Shown here one piece after another: positions 52,461 to 61,385 of a stretch of DNA of 64,000 bases. A model generated the notes under the pieces. The model was not told where the DNA came from. It searched no databases and saw only the letters and a program-made list of their open reading frames with translations. The position numbers and the translations under genes were made by a program. The stretch comes from Novosphingobium sp. HII-3 (lineage in GTDB: Bacteria > Pseudomonadota > Alphaproteobacteria > Sphingomonadales > Sphingomonadaceae), in contig NZ_PPSM01000025.1 of NCBI RefSeq assembly GCF_002916655.1, positions 302,348 through 366,347 on the forward strand, written 5' to 3'. The number at the start of each line of letters is the position of its first letter. Position 1 is the stretch's first letter.

Positions 52461-53159
52461 TCAACCGCCGCGCGCTGCGTCGACGGCTTGGGACAGCTGG
52501 TCGAAGCCGACGGCGCCGGGGATCAGCTTGTCACCGGCCACCCAGCTAGGGGTGCCGGAGAAGCCGAGCCGCTGGGCCAGTTCCATGCTGCGGCTGATCT
52601 CCGCCTCGACCGTCGGGCTGGCAGCCACCCGGCGAGCGCGCTCCATGTCGAGGCCGACCTTTTTGGCCACGGCCTCGATGGTGGGCGCATCGACCTGACC
52701 GGCGGAATACATGGCCTGGTGGAACTGCGCGTACTTCCCCTGCTCGGCCGCCGCGAGGGCCATGCGGGCGGCCTCGGCGCTGTGCGGGCTGATGATCGGC
52801 AGTTCGCGCACAACGATGCGCAGGTCCGGGTTCGCGGCAATGAGCCGGTCGATATCGGGCAGGCTCTGGCGGCAGTAGCCGCAGGCGTAGTCCGAGAATT
52901 CGACAAGGGTGATCGCGCCCTGCGGATTGCCGAGGATGGCCCCCGGGAACGGCGTCTCGACTGTCTGTCGTACGCCCGCCAGCGCCTTGGAGGCTTCCCT
53001 GCGGCGTAACTCGTCCATCGCCTGCGGAAGGATCTCCGGATTCTGCAGGATGTAATCGTGAACGACACGCTCGACGGCGATCCGACCGCCGAACCATCCT
53101 CCCGCAGCGATCACAGCGATACCGGCGGCGACGACGGTGAACTTGGCGGCTTTACTCAT
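52461..53159 (-). CDS. DsbA-family thiol:disulfide protein
   Basis: The 232-residue protein has an N-terminal signal or anchor helix and a thioredoxin fold with insertion, active site CGYC (in SDYACGYCRQSL) and the cis-proline region GFSGTPSWV. It may oxidise or isomerise disulfides in the periplasm; the membrane partner DsbB is encoded at 32974. It is transcribed after the M48 protease gene, 43 bases away. Confidence 0.92.
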   Translation of the reverse strand: MSKAAKFTVVAAGIAVIAAGGWFGGRIAVERVVHDYILQNPEILPQAMDELRRREASKALAGVRQTVETPFPGAILGNPQGAITLVEFSDYACGYCRQSLPDIDRLIAANPDLRIVVRELPIISPHSAEAARMALAAAEQGKYAQFHQAMYSAGQVDAPTIEAVAKKVGLDMERARRVAASPTVEAEISRSMELAQRLGFSGTPSWVAGDKLIPGAVGFDQLSQAVDAARGG

Positions 53160-53202
53160 GATGGATGCGATTACCTGTCAGCTTTGATTGATCGGCACGT
53201 GC

Positions 53203-54561
53203 CTAGCGGTGCTTGCTGTCACGTTCCAGTTCCGCGCGGGCCTGCATCTCGATGTCCTGCGCCCGCAGCCAGTCGGGCGTGCCGGTGGGCAGGCCGGCGA
53301 CCGCCGCCTGGGCGCTGCGCAGCGCGTCGTCCATGCGGCCGGCCAGCACTTGCTGCTCCGCGCTGGCCAGATAAGCGCGCGGCATGTCTCCCTTGGCCGC
53401 ATAGATCACGCCGAGCTGGTACCAGGTGAACGGGTTTTCCCGGTCCCGCGCCACGGCATTCCGGAGGACGCGCTCAGCCTCCTTGTAATTGGTCGGATCT
53501 TCCGTCGCCATCAACGCGTGACCGAAAAGCGTGGCGATCAGGGGGGAATTGCCGGACAGTTCGGTTGCCTTGCGCAACGCAGGCAAGGCCTCGGCAGCCT
53601 TGCCGCCCTCCAGCAGAATCTGACCGTCGAGCTCCAGAAAATACGGATCGTTCGGATCAGCCGCGATGAGGGCCTCCGTCTCCTCCCGCGCCTCGGCGAA
53701 CTTCGATTCGCGGTGGTAGGCATAGGCCCGCGCATAGCGGGCGGGTATCGATGTGTCCGTCGGGGGGTACTTGCGAAGGACCTGCCGGGGTTCGGCTATG
53801 AAACCGTAGAGCTTGGCCTTGGCCCGCAGGAAGCGCTTCTGAATCGACGCGTCGTCCGGCTTCTCCCAGGCTGGATCCTTTTCGTAAGTGTCCTGCAGTG
53901 TCGTGATGCGATCGCTGGTCAAGGGATGGCTGGAATAGAACTCGTCGCCGTCCTTGGGACGGTAGCCGTAGCGGAACTCAAGGTTCTGGAGCTTCTTGAA
54001 AAAGGCGATCGAACCGCGTCCGCTGATGCCGGCCGTGGAGAGGTATTGCGCCCCGGCGGCATCCGCCGATGCCTCCTGCGAACGGTTGTAGGCGAGATAC
54101 TTGCCCATGGCCGCCTGCTGCCCGGCCATAATGACCCCCATCGCCGCCTCGCCGCCACCGGCTGCCGCTGCCGCCGCTCCCAGAAGCAGCGACAGGAGGG
54201 AAATGTTGGTCGCGCTCTTGCCGCCCATATTGAGGACGGCGTGGCCACCGGTGACGTGGCCGAGTTCGTGCGCGATCACCCCTTGCACTTCGGCGGCGGT
54301 ATCCGCCTCGTTGATGAGCCCGGCGTTCACATAGACCGCCTGCCCGCCCGCCACGAAGGCGTTGACCGAGTTGTCGTTGACCAGGACGACGTCGACATTG
54401 CCGGCGCCGAGGCCGGAAGCCGCGACGAGAGGGGCTGCCATGTCGCGCAACAGCGCCTCTGTTTCCGCGTCCCGAAGAATCGATTGGGCAGAGGCAGGGG
54501 CCGTGAAACCGACGAGCGCCGGGATCGCGAGGAGCAGTGCGGGAATTCGCAGCTTCGGCAT
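53203..54561 (-). CDS. M48 metalloprotease with TPR repeats (BepA-like)
   Basis: The 452-residue protein has a signal peptide (cleavage after ASA at about 26), an M48 domain with zinc motif HELGHVTGGH (IAHELGHV) and C-terminal TPR repeats (ALPALRKATELSG, EAERVLRNAVARDRENP). This is the architecture of BepA/YfgC, which assists outer-membrane protein assembly and degradation. ATG 54561 was chosen because it starts the signal peptide. It precedes the DsbA-like gene in one operon. Confidence 0.93.
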   Translation of the reverse strand: MPKLRIPALLLAIPALVGFTAPASAQSILRDAETEALLRDMAAPLVAASGLGAGNVDVVLVNDNSVNAFVAGGQAVYVNAGLINEADTAAEVQGVIAHELGHVTGGHAVLNMGGKSATNISLLSLLLGAAAAAAGGGEAAMGVIMAGQQAAMGKYLAYNRSQEASADAAGAQYLSTAGISGRGSIAFFKKLQNLEFRYGYRPKDGDEFYSSHPLTSDRITTLQDTYEKDPAWEKPDDASIQKRFLRAKAKLYGFIAEPRQVLRKYPPTDTSIPARYARAYAYHRESKFAEAREETEALIAADPNDPYFLELDGQILLEGGKAAEALPALRKATELSGNSPLIATLFGHALMATEDPTNYKEAERVLRNAVARDRENPFTWYQLGVIYAAKGDMPRAYLASAEQQVLAGRMDDALRSAQAAVAGLPTGTPDWLRAQDIEMQARAELERDSKHR

Positions 54562-54666
54562 CAGTCCTCTTTGAGGCTGCTGGGACTTAACCCGCGATGA
54601 AGCAGCCTGAATGCACTGTTCGCCGCCTGAAGTCGAGCGGGGCGGCGCCTTGCGTGGATCCACGAA

Positions 54667-54680
54667 GTTGCACGTGGAAC
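54667..54680. promoter_or_regulatory. parS-like ParB-binding palindrome (site 4)
   Basis: GTTGCACGTGGAAC, flanked by A on both sides, differs from the perfect palindrome at one position. It lies in the 152-base gap 54562-54713 between the PAS protein stop and the M48 protease start; I see no other element in that gap. Confidence 0.6.
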
Positions 54681-54713
54681 ATCACGGATGCCGTTCCGCC
54701 GGACGAGCCTTCG

Positions 54714-56072
54714 TCAAGCGCTTGTACGCGAGTCCAGAAGCCTGCGTGCCGCCCGCTGCAAAAGCGCATCGTCGCCAGCGACTTCGCCGACCAGCACGAC
54801 CTCGCCGTCCGGCAGCCGCCGCGCGACGAGGACCGTGAACTCCTCGCCTTGATCCGCAAGGTCAGTCAGCGGGCGCGATTCGATCGTGCGCAGGTCGCTG
54901 GCAAGGCGCTCCCAGCCGTCGGCGGGCGTCGTGCCGGCTTCGATGCGGCGAAGGCGGCGTTCCTCCCGCACCAGCGCCTTCAAGCCGCCCGGCGTCGTGG
55001 AGAGGTAGGACGCCAGCGTGCCACGCTCCAGGCCGATGCGCCGGCCATGCGCCACCACAGTGGCAAACTCGGTCAGGCGCGTCTTGTCGTAATCCGCGCC
55101 GAAGACGAGCTTCATGAGCGGAAGAAGCGGCGCACGCTCCTGCACGGTGAGACCGGCATCCGCGATCAGATCGTCGAGATCGCCGGGGGCGCTCTGGGCT
55201 GCAAGAGCGAAGTCGTAGGCGCGGCCGACGGCGTCATAGAGCGCCTGGTGCGAGCGTTCCTCGCAGTGGGTGGCAAGAAGTGCCAGCTCGCGAGCCGAAG
55301 CGAGCCAGTCGGCAAGCTCCATGGCGCTATCGAAGGGCGCGGGCTCAGCCTCGAAGGCGAAGCCGGGGGTCGGCAGTTCGAGCGGCGTATACGTATCAAG
55401 GGAAGGAAGCGTGTAATCGGAAGGCCCGAACTCCGGCATACTCACATCGAGCGGGGCGTCGGCCCATTCGGCAAGAGGTTCTGGTGCCCTGGGCCGGACA
55501 GGTGCTTCAGTCGCGGCCGGCCCGCTGGCGGGAACGCGCTCGCCCGCAGGGGTCGTCCGCTCCTTCCAGTTGATAACGCCGTAGATGTAGTCGATCCTGT
55601 CACCGCTACGGGAAAACGGCATGAGAATGCCGCGATAGAGGATCGTAACGCCGCGCGTGTTGACGTATTCGGCCTCGAAGCCAATCGGGGCCTCGTTGGC
55701 GAGAATTTGCATGTAATGATCAGTGATGCGCGACAGCAGCGAATCGCCCGGGACTTCGGCAAGCCGGCGGATTGTGTCCGTAGCGCCGCATTCCTGGGTC
55801 AGCATCGCACCGACATAGGCGATGGCGGGATCCTCGATCCCGTCACTGAAGTCGAGCAGGACGCTGCGCGGGCCGAAGTCGGGCAGGTCGGACGGATCGA
55901 GATCCGCAATGTCGGGGAACGTCTTCTCGCCCAGCAGGCTGGCCCAGAAGTTGTAGGCCCGCACCTGCATCCGGCGTTCGTCTGCGGCAGCCTTCTTCGG
56001 CGCGGAAGGAGCGCCCACGGGCTCCTCGTCAGGCCCTTCGTTGCCGGGAAAGTCACCGCGCGGATTGTCCAT
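54714..56072 (-). CDS. PAS-domain protein of unknown function
   Basis: The 452-residue cytoplasmic protein has an N-terminal PAS_5-like region (about 35-150: FWASLLGEKTFPDIADLDPSDLPDFGPRSVLLDF in parts, IEDPAIAYVGAML, SGDRIDYIYGVINWKE), then an acidic proline-rich linker (about 155-230) and a helical C terminus containing a DNA/protein-binding-type repeat (HCEERSHQALYDAVGRAYDFALAAQ). No output domain such as a kinase or GGDEF is seen. It is alone on its strand with 86 bases to the MFS gene start. I do not recognise a closer family. Confidence 0.75.
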   Translation of the reverse strand: MDNPRGDFPGNEGPDEEPVGAPSAPKKAAADERRMQVRAYNFWASLLGEKTFPDIADLDPSDLPDFGPRSVLLDFSDGIEDPAIAYVGAMLTQECGATDTIRRLAEVPGDSLLSRITDHYMQILANEAPIGFEAEYVNTRGVTILYRGILMPFSRSGDRIDYIYGVINWKERTTPAGERVPASGPAATEAPVRPRAPEPLAEWADAPLDVSMPEFGPSDYTLPSLDTYTPLELPTPGFAFEAEPAPFDSAMELADWLASARELALLATHCEERSHQALYDAVGRAYDFALAAQSAPGDLDDLIADAGLTVQERAPLLPLMKLVFGADYDKTRLTEFATVVAHGRRIGLERGTLASYLSTTPGGLKALVREERRLRRIEAGTTPADGWERLASDLRTIESRPLTDLADQGEEFTVLVARRLPDGEVVLVGEVAGDDALLQRAARRLLDSRTSA

Positions 56073-56158
56073 GTCGAGCCCTGATTCGCCTGTCCAGAAC
56101 ACACTTGTGGCGCAACATCGTGTATTAAGGATTAAGTTGCGCCGATTGGACGCAGACG

Positions 56159-57421
56159 TCACCCCGATTTCAGGATGCCTTCACCGAGGCGGGGCAGAGG
56201 CGCCACCACGCGCAGGACAACGAACGACACCACGAGAAACACCGAACCGGCATGAAGGGCAAAGGACAGGCCCTGCCAGTCCGCCACCGCACCCCAGGTC
56301 CAGGAACCCAGCGCCATGCCGCCGAAGGTCGCGGCCTGGTAGATCGAGAGACAGCGGCCAAGGATCGCATCCGGTGATCGCAACTGCACCGCGGTATTGA
56401 GCGTGGTCAGGATCATCACCCAGGCCATGCCGGCCACAAGCGCGGCCGGAAGCGCATGGAGAAGCTGTCCCACCTCGGCGATCAGGGAGAGCGAGAAGAC
56501 GAACATCGCCGCTCCGACCGCAAGGATACCTTCCAGACCGATCCGGCGGCGTATCGCTCCGGCAAACGGCGCGGCGGTGATGGAGCCGATGCCGAAAAGG
56601 CCGAGCAGTATGCCAAAGTCCAGTTCCGTCCCGTGGATCGGGCCGTTCACAACGATGGGCAGCAGCGACTGGTAAGCGGCAAGGCTGAAACCGAGGGCGA
56701 TCCCGCGCAGCAGGATCCGGCGGACCGGTCTGTTTCCTGCGCAGAAACGCAGCCCCACGGCCACTGCGGGCAGTATGGGCCGCCGCTCGATCGGGCGGGA
56801 CTCGGGCTTCCACCAGAGCAGGACGCCGATGAGGCCGATGTAACTGATGGCATTGAACGCGAAGGCGAACGACACATCCCAGATGGAGATCAGGAGCCCG
56901 CCAAGGGCCGGGCCCACCGACCGGGCGATGTTGAAGGAGATGGAGTTCAGGGCGATGGCCTGCGTAAGTTCGCGCTGGGGCACCTGCTGGCGCACCGAAG
57001 CTTGCCATGCCGGCGAATTCAGCGCCGTCCCGATCCCGACGCTCAAGGTAAAGGCGAGGAGGAGGAACGGGGTGAGTAACTGGGCATAGGCAAGGGCGGC
57101 CAGCGCTGCGGAGACGACAAGCATCCCCACCTGCGCCGTCAGCATGACGAGGCGGCGGTCGTAATTGTCGGCGATGGCGCCTGCAAAAACGCCAAACAGC
57201 ATGATCGGGACGGTGGCGGATGCCTGAACCAGCGCCACCAGTTGGTGCGACGTCGTCAGTTCGGTCATCAACCAGGCGGCCGCCACGCCCTGAAGCGTGG
57301 CGCCGAGGTTGGAAAACAGGTTCGCGATCCAGATGGCGCGGAACACCGGGTAGCGGAACGGGGAGAAGGGGCCCGCCTGTGGCGCGGTAGTCGCCGCTGT
57401 GTCCCCGGCTGGCTCCCTCAT
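56159..57421 (-). CDS. MFS transporter
   Basis: The protein has 420 residues from ATG 57421 and about twelve membrane helices. Major-facilitator patterns are visible: FRAIWIANLFSNLGATLQGVAAAWLMTELT, FAGAIADNYDRRLVMLTAQ (the GxLaDrxdRr-type loop 2-3 signature) and QRELTQAIALNSISFNIARSVGPALGG. It resembles enterobactin/siderophore or drug exporters of the MFS_3 type, but the substrate is unknown. An earlier in-frame GTG at 57463 is an alternative start. Confidence 0.9.
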   Translation of the reverse strand: MREPAGDTAATTAPQAGPFSPFRYPVFRAIWIANLFSNLGATLQGVAAAWLMTELTTSHQLVALVQASATVPIMLFGVFAGAIADNYDRRLVMLTAQVGMLVVSAALAALAYAQLLTPFLLLAFTLSVGIGTALNSPAWQASVRQQVPQRELTQAIALNSISFNIARSVGPALGGLLISIWDVSFAFAFNAISYIGLIGVLLWWKPESRPIERRPILPAVAVGLRFCAGNRPVRRILLRGIALGFSLAAYQSLLPIVVNGPIHGTELDFGILLGLFGIGSITAAPFAGAIRRRIGLEGILAVGAAMFVFSLSLIAEVGQLLHALPAALVAGMAWVMILTTLNTAVQLRSPDAILGRCLSIYQAATFGGMALGSWTWGAVADWQGLSFALHAGSVFLVVSFVVLRVVAPLPRLGEGILKSG

Positions 57422-57482
57422 CCTGACATCATCTCTCTTCACGGTCCAACGGTATGCCGCCACCCTAAACCGGGCAAGGTCG

Positions 57483-57977
57483 CTAAAGCAGGTAGCGCAT
57501 CCGGATCGTCATGCGGACGGGTTCTGCACCGACTTCAAAGGCAGCGCTGTCGAACTTGGGAGGCCCCATTCGGACAGCCGCATCGCGTGAGAAACCGTAG
57601 CCCTCCCGGGGGACGATCAGCCGCGTGTCCAGCTTGCCATTGGCGTTCTCGTCGTGAATCAGCGATATCGCATAACGCCCGTGCGGTACGACGCCGAAAT
57701 GCAGTTCCATCGGCTCGCGCGTGGGGACGGTGAGTTTTCGCGCCTGCGGATCCTTTGCGCAATCCGGGAACGCCGTGGGCTGCGTGGTGAGGCAGGCGAG
57801 GACCTGGCCCTTGGTCGAGCGCAGATTGGTGACGGCGACGGTAACGTCCGTCTGCTGGGCAGGCGATGCGCCGCCAAGCGCGATCAAGGAGGCTACCGGG
57901 AGGAGAAAGCTTCCGAGAGCCCGGCGTCGGTTCCGCAGAGGTGATCCCAATGGCGAAAGTAGAGTCCGTAATTGCAT
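57483..57977 (-). CDS. DUF2141 secreted protein
   Basis: The protein has 164 residues from ATG 57977, with a long signal peptide (RNRRRALGSFLLPVASLIALGGASPAQQ in parts) and a beta-sandwich core typical of DUF2141: VTVAVTNLRSTKGQVLACL, ELHFGVVPHGRYAISLIHDENANGKLDT and EGYGFSRDAAVRMGPPKFDSAAF. These small secreted proteins are of unknown function. The start lies 85 bases inside the end of the sterol-desaturase-type gene, an unusually long overlap; a TTG at 57950 would shorten it only slightly. Confidence 0.82.
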   Translation of the reverse strand: MQLRTLLSPLGSPLRNRRRALGSFLLPVASLIALGGASPAQQTDVTVAVTNLRSTKGQVLACLTTQPTAFPDCAKDPQARKLTVPTREPMELHFGVVPHGRYAISLIHDENANGKLDTRLIVPREGYGFSRDAAVRMGPPKFDSAAFEVGAEPVRMTIRMRYLL

Positions 57978-58633
57978 CGATAGCTTTCGTGGTGTCGCTG
58001 GTGGTGGCTGGCAGTTATGAGCCAGCGGCCGAGGCGCGAATGGACCAGCGTGCGGGGAAACATTTCCCAACCCATGTGATTGGTGATGCCCATAACCGTC
58101 ATGATGGTTAGCACGATGCCCAAAGCTCCCACATGAATGGGAACGAGGAGGACCAGCGCGGGTATCACGACGGCCCCGGTCAGTGCTTCGATCGGATGGA
58201 AGCTCATCGCTGCCCACGCGGTAGGCGGGCGGCTGGCGTGGTGGACGGCATGCGCGATGCGAAACACGCGGGGCTCATGCATCCACCGGTGCGTCCAGTA
58301 AAACCAGGCATCATGCAGCAGGAGGTAGGCCAGCACCGAGGCGGGCAGCCACCATAGCGGATAGGTGTGGACGTCGGTGTAGATGCGGGTCCAGCCGTGT
58401 TCCTGCCAACCCCAGGCGACGACCCCTGCCGGGATGCCGTAGATCGCGGCGGAGGCGAGCGACCAGCCAATCTCCTTGCGGATCTGGCCGTGAAGCCCCG
58501 TGTAGTGTCCCGGGCGTACCCGTGAGGTTATCCAGGCGAACAGGCCCGACGTTGCCAGATAGCGTAAGCCGACGATGGCGGTCATGGCGCAGGCGGAAAC
58601 AAGCACTGCAAGAAGAGGGCCATCGGTTGCCAT
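57893..58633 (-). CDS. Sterol desaturase/fatty acid hydroxylase superfamily protein
   Basis: The 246-residue membrane protein has about four helices and the diiron histidine clusters of the superfamily: HDAWFYWTHRWMH, HAVHHAS and HHQRHHE. Members hydroxylate or desaturate sterols, hopanoid or carotenoid precursors and lipids; the substrate here is not defined. It is divergent to the neighbouring RhlE-type gene region and directly upstream of the DUF2141 gene. Confidence 0.88.
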   Translation of the reverse strand: MATDGPLLAVLVSACAMTAIVGLRYLATSGLFAWITSRVRPGHYTGLHGQIRKEIGWSLASAAIYGIPAGVVAWGWQEHGWTRIYTDVHTYPLWWLPASVLAYLLLHDAWFYWTHRWMHEPRVFRIAHAVHHASRPPTAWAAMSFHPIEALTGAVVIPALVLLVPIHVGALGIVLTIMTVMGITNHMGWEMFPRTLVHSRLGRWLITASHHQRHHESYRCNYGLYFRHWDHLCGTDAGLSEAFSSR

Positions 58634-58671
58634 GGCTGCGGGCTTATGCCCTCGCTCGGGCGAGGGGAAGC

Positions 58672-58706
58672 GAAAAAACGGGGCTCGCTGCGGTGAGCGG
58701 CCCCGT
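58672..58706 (-). terminator. Rho-independent terminator of the RhlE-type helicase gene
   Basis: On the minus strand a 7-bp stem ACGGGGC/GCCCCGT, extended inward by a second 4-bp stem, is followed by six Ts. It starts about 65 bases after the helicase stop and separates it from the sterol-desaturase gene. Confidence 0.8.
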
Positions 58707-58771
58707 CCTGTGGGATCTTTTATGGTTCAGAAGGCAAGGGCGGGTGGGACTGTAATCCCGCCCGCCGCCAT

Positions 58772-60223
58772 TCAGCCTGCGCGCTTCACAGCCGCCTTGT
58801 GCGCGCCGAGGCCCTTGGGGCCGCGCGGACGGAAGCGGCGCTTGCGCTCACCCTCCTCGCCGCCGCTCTCACGACGATCCCCGCGCGGTGCATCGGAACG
58901 GTTGCGATCGCCTTGCGGGCGATCACCGCGCTGGCCGTCGCGACGCGGCTGGCTGCGACCTCCGGAGGACCGGCTGCCATCGCGACGTCCGCCGCCGCTC
59001 GCCTGCGACTCCGGAGCCTTGCGCGAAGGTGCCGGCAGGCGCGCGGCCTTCTGCGTGAAGTCTTCGGGAAGGCCAAGGGCTTCCAGCTTTACGCGGGTCA
59101 GGCGCTCAATATCGCGGATGTAAGGCTTTTCGTCGGGCGCGACGAAGCTGATCGCCACGCCGTCCGCACCTGCGCGCGCGGTGCGGCCGATGCGGTGGAC
59201 GTACTGCTCCGGCACGTTGGGAATTTCGAAGTTGTAGACGTGGCTGACCCCGGTCACGTCGATACCGCGCGCCGCGATGTCGGTGGCGACGAGGACGCGC
59301 ACGGTGCCCTGGCGGAACCCGCCGAGCGCGGCGGTGCGCTGGGCCTGGCTCTTGTTGCCGTGGATGGCGGCGGCCGGGATGCCGGCGGCCACGAGGTGGC
59401 GCACCACGCGATCCGCGCCGTGTTTGGTGCGCGTGAAGACGAGCGCGCGGTCGATAGCGCCGTGCTCCGCCTTTTCGGCGGCATCGGGTGCGAGACACTC
59501 GCGAAGGCGGATCGTCAGCAGCGCCTGCTTCTCGGCCTGATTGATGAAGGTGGCGTACTGCTCCACGCGCTCGGCGGTGGTGGACTGCGGCGCCACTTCG
59601 ACGCGGACCGGATCGTTGATGAACTGGCGGCCCAGTTCCGCAATCGCCTGCGGCATGGTCGCGGAGAAGAACAGGCTCTGGCGCTTCTTGGGAAGCAGCG
59701 CGGCGACGCGCTTGAGAGGCACGATGAAGCCCAGGTCCATCATCTGGTCCGCTTCGTCGAGCACGAAGATCTCGACGTGCCGCAGCGTCAACGCACGGCT
59801 GTCGATGAGATCGAGCAGGCGGCCCGGCGTCGCGACCAGGATATCCGTCCCGCGCTCAAGTGCCCGTGCCTGCTTGCCGGCGGGAACGCCGCCGAAGATG
59901 CACTGGACGTTGAGGTTGAGGAACTTGGCATAGCCGCGCATGTTCTCGGCGATCTGGGCGGCCAGTTCGCGGGTCGGGGAAAGGACCAGCATGCGGCAGC
60001 CGGCGTTCTGGCGGGGCTTGGGATCCTGCGCGAGGCGGTGCAGCGAAGGCAGCGAGAACGCGGCGGTCTTGCCGGTGCCGGTCTGCGCGATGCCGAGCAG
60101 GTCGCGGCCTTCCAGCAGCGAAGGAATAGCCTTGCGCTGGATGGGCGAGGGATCAGTATAGCCCTTGGCCTCGAGCGCACGGAGAATGGGCTCGGCGAGG
60201 CCAAGTTCGGAAAAATAGGACAT
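58772..60223 (-). CDS. DEAD-box RNA helicase, RhlE type
   Basis: The 483-residue helicase has the DEAD-box motifs in order: Q-motif region FSELGLAEPILRALEAKGYTDPSPIQ in parts, GIAQTGTGKTAAF, VLDEADQMMD, FSATM, and HRIGRTARAG. The C terminus is a long basic, Arg-Gly- and Ser-rich tail (GGRSQPRRDGQRGDRPQGDRNR), typical of RhlE-like proteins. It should unwind RNA in ribosome assembly or mRNA decay, and such helicases are often cold-induced. The 253 bases to the next gene (60224-60476) hold its promoter and no other clear element. Confidence 0.94.
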   Translation of the reverse strand: MSYFSELGLAEPILRALEAKGYTDPSPIQRKAIPSLLEGRDLLGIAQTGTGKTAAFSLPSLHRLAQDPKPRQNAGCRMLVLSPTRELAAQIAENMRGYAKFLNLNVQCIFGGVPAGKQARALERGTDILVATPGRLLDLIDSRALTLRHVEIFVLDEADQMMDLGFIVPLKRVAALLPKKRQSLFFSATMPQAIAELGRQFINDPVRVEVAPQSTTAERVEQYATFINQAEKQALLTIRLRECLAPDAAEKAEHGAIDRALVFTRTKHGADRVVRHLVAAGIPAAAIHGNKSQAQRTAALGGFRQGTVRVLVATDIAARGIDVTGVSHVYNFEIPNVPEQYVHRIGRTARAGADGVAISFVAPDEKPYIRDIERLTRVKLEALGLPEDFTQKAARLPAPSRKAPESQASGGGRRDGSRSSGGRSQPRRDGQRGDRPQGDRNRSDAPRGDRRESGGEEGERKRRFRPRGPKGLGAHKAAVKRAG

Positions 60224-60476
60224 GCGTCACTTTCAAAAGTGCGGGGCGCGCAAGGCTTTTGAAAAAGGCGCGCGCACGGCAAGGTGTCGTTTCGGGCGAC
60301 CCTGCGTGAGGAAGGAAGCTGGTTGGGCGCAATCGTAAGTCCGAGCGGCCTTGGCGCCTGGTGCGCCGCGGCCTCACGCTGCTCCTGGATTGCGGCGGGT
60401 GGACCCGCACGCCGATTGCCCGCCCTACATAGGGCGCATTCCACCAATGCGCAAGAAAATTGCGGATGAGCGGGTG

Positions 60477-60974
60477 CTATCCCTCCGCGCCCCATTGAAC
60501 GGTATGAGGATCGCATAGGTTCGCCAGGCGGCGCAGGGATGCGCGTGCCAGCCGTTCGGTCTCCACCTTGCGGCGGGCGGCTGCCAGCTGGCGCAGCGGT
60601 GCGGGACGAAGGATTTCCGCATCGTATCCGTCAGCGACGATCACGCCGCAGCAGTCCGGCAGGAACGCTTCGCTATCAAGCGGGCTACGATCCAGGGCCG
60701 GGGAAAGGCCCCAGTAGAACCGGTCGCAAAAGTCGAGGTAATCTGTCCACTTGCCATCGCCAAGCAGATCGCCGCGAGCGACCTTGATCTCGACGATGAT
60801 GACGCGCCCTTTCGCGTCGATCCCCATGAGGTCGGCACGACGGCCGCAACGCAGCGGCATTTCGGGCATGCACCATATGCCGTTGCGGGCAAACAGGCGC
60901 GTGATGCCGCGCGCGACGTCTGTAGCGGCGTGCAGCGCGCCCGGCGCGAGGGAAATCGAATCAGCTTCGGCCAT
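60477..60974 (-). CDS. mmcB: MmcB family DNA repair protein
   Basis: The 165-residue protein matches the alphaproteobacterial MmcB family, linked in Caulobacter to SOS-controlled mutagenic or DNA repair functions. It shows a restriction-endonuclease-like fold with an Asp/Glu-x-Lys core: RRADLMGIDAKGRVIIVEIKVARGDLLGDGKWTDY (quoted in parts). It probably acts as a nuclease on damaged DNA. ATG 60974 was chosen over 60986, just upstream. It is divergent from the tRNA gene. Confidence 0.88.
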   Translation of the reverse strand: MAEADSISLAPGALHAATDVARGITRLFARNGIWCMPEMPLRCGRRADLMGIDAKGRVIIVEIKVARGDLLGDGKWTDYLDFCDRFYWGLSPALDRSPLDSEAFLPDCCGVIVADGYDAEILRPAPLRQLAAARRKVETERLARASLRRLANLCDPHTVQWGAEG

Positions 60975-61076
60975 GCTCCGCATCATAGGAACATAGCAAG
61001 AACTTTCAAGCCTTCCCCAGCAAATGGAATTTGGCGCTGGAAACCCTCATCATCGTCTGCTAACCGCCCCTTCACT

Positions 61077-61153
<77 letters not shown>

Positions 61154-61385
61154 ATTTTTCAAATACTTACGCCTCAAAATCCCGCCGCGTTCGCGATGGC
61201 GTGTGCAGTAATGTGTCAGTCACGGCCCCGAAGCGGCCTCGCATCGAAGGCACGCTGCACCCTCGATATCTCTCCGACCGCAACGAGAAAGCCCCCGCTT
61301 CGACGGCAATCGAAACGAGGGCGAAGACCACCAGCTGGACGGCGAATGGCGAGCGCAACTTTACCGGCAACGGGAGGGCGGCGCA

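Noticed and set aside
61154..61385. Integrase gene remnant next to the tRNA
   Set aside because: Neither strand shows a tyrosine recombinase motif; the antisense frame ending at 61167 has no recognisable recombinase residues.
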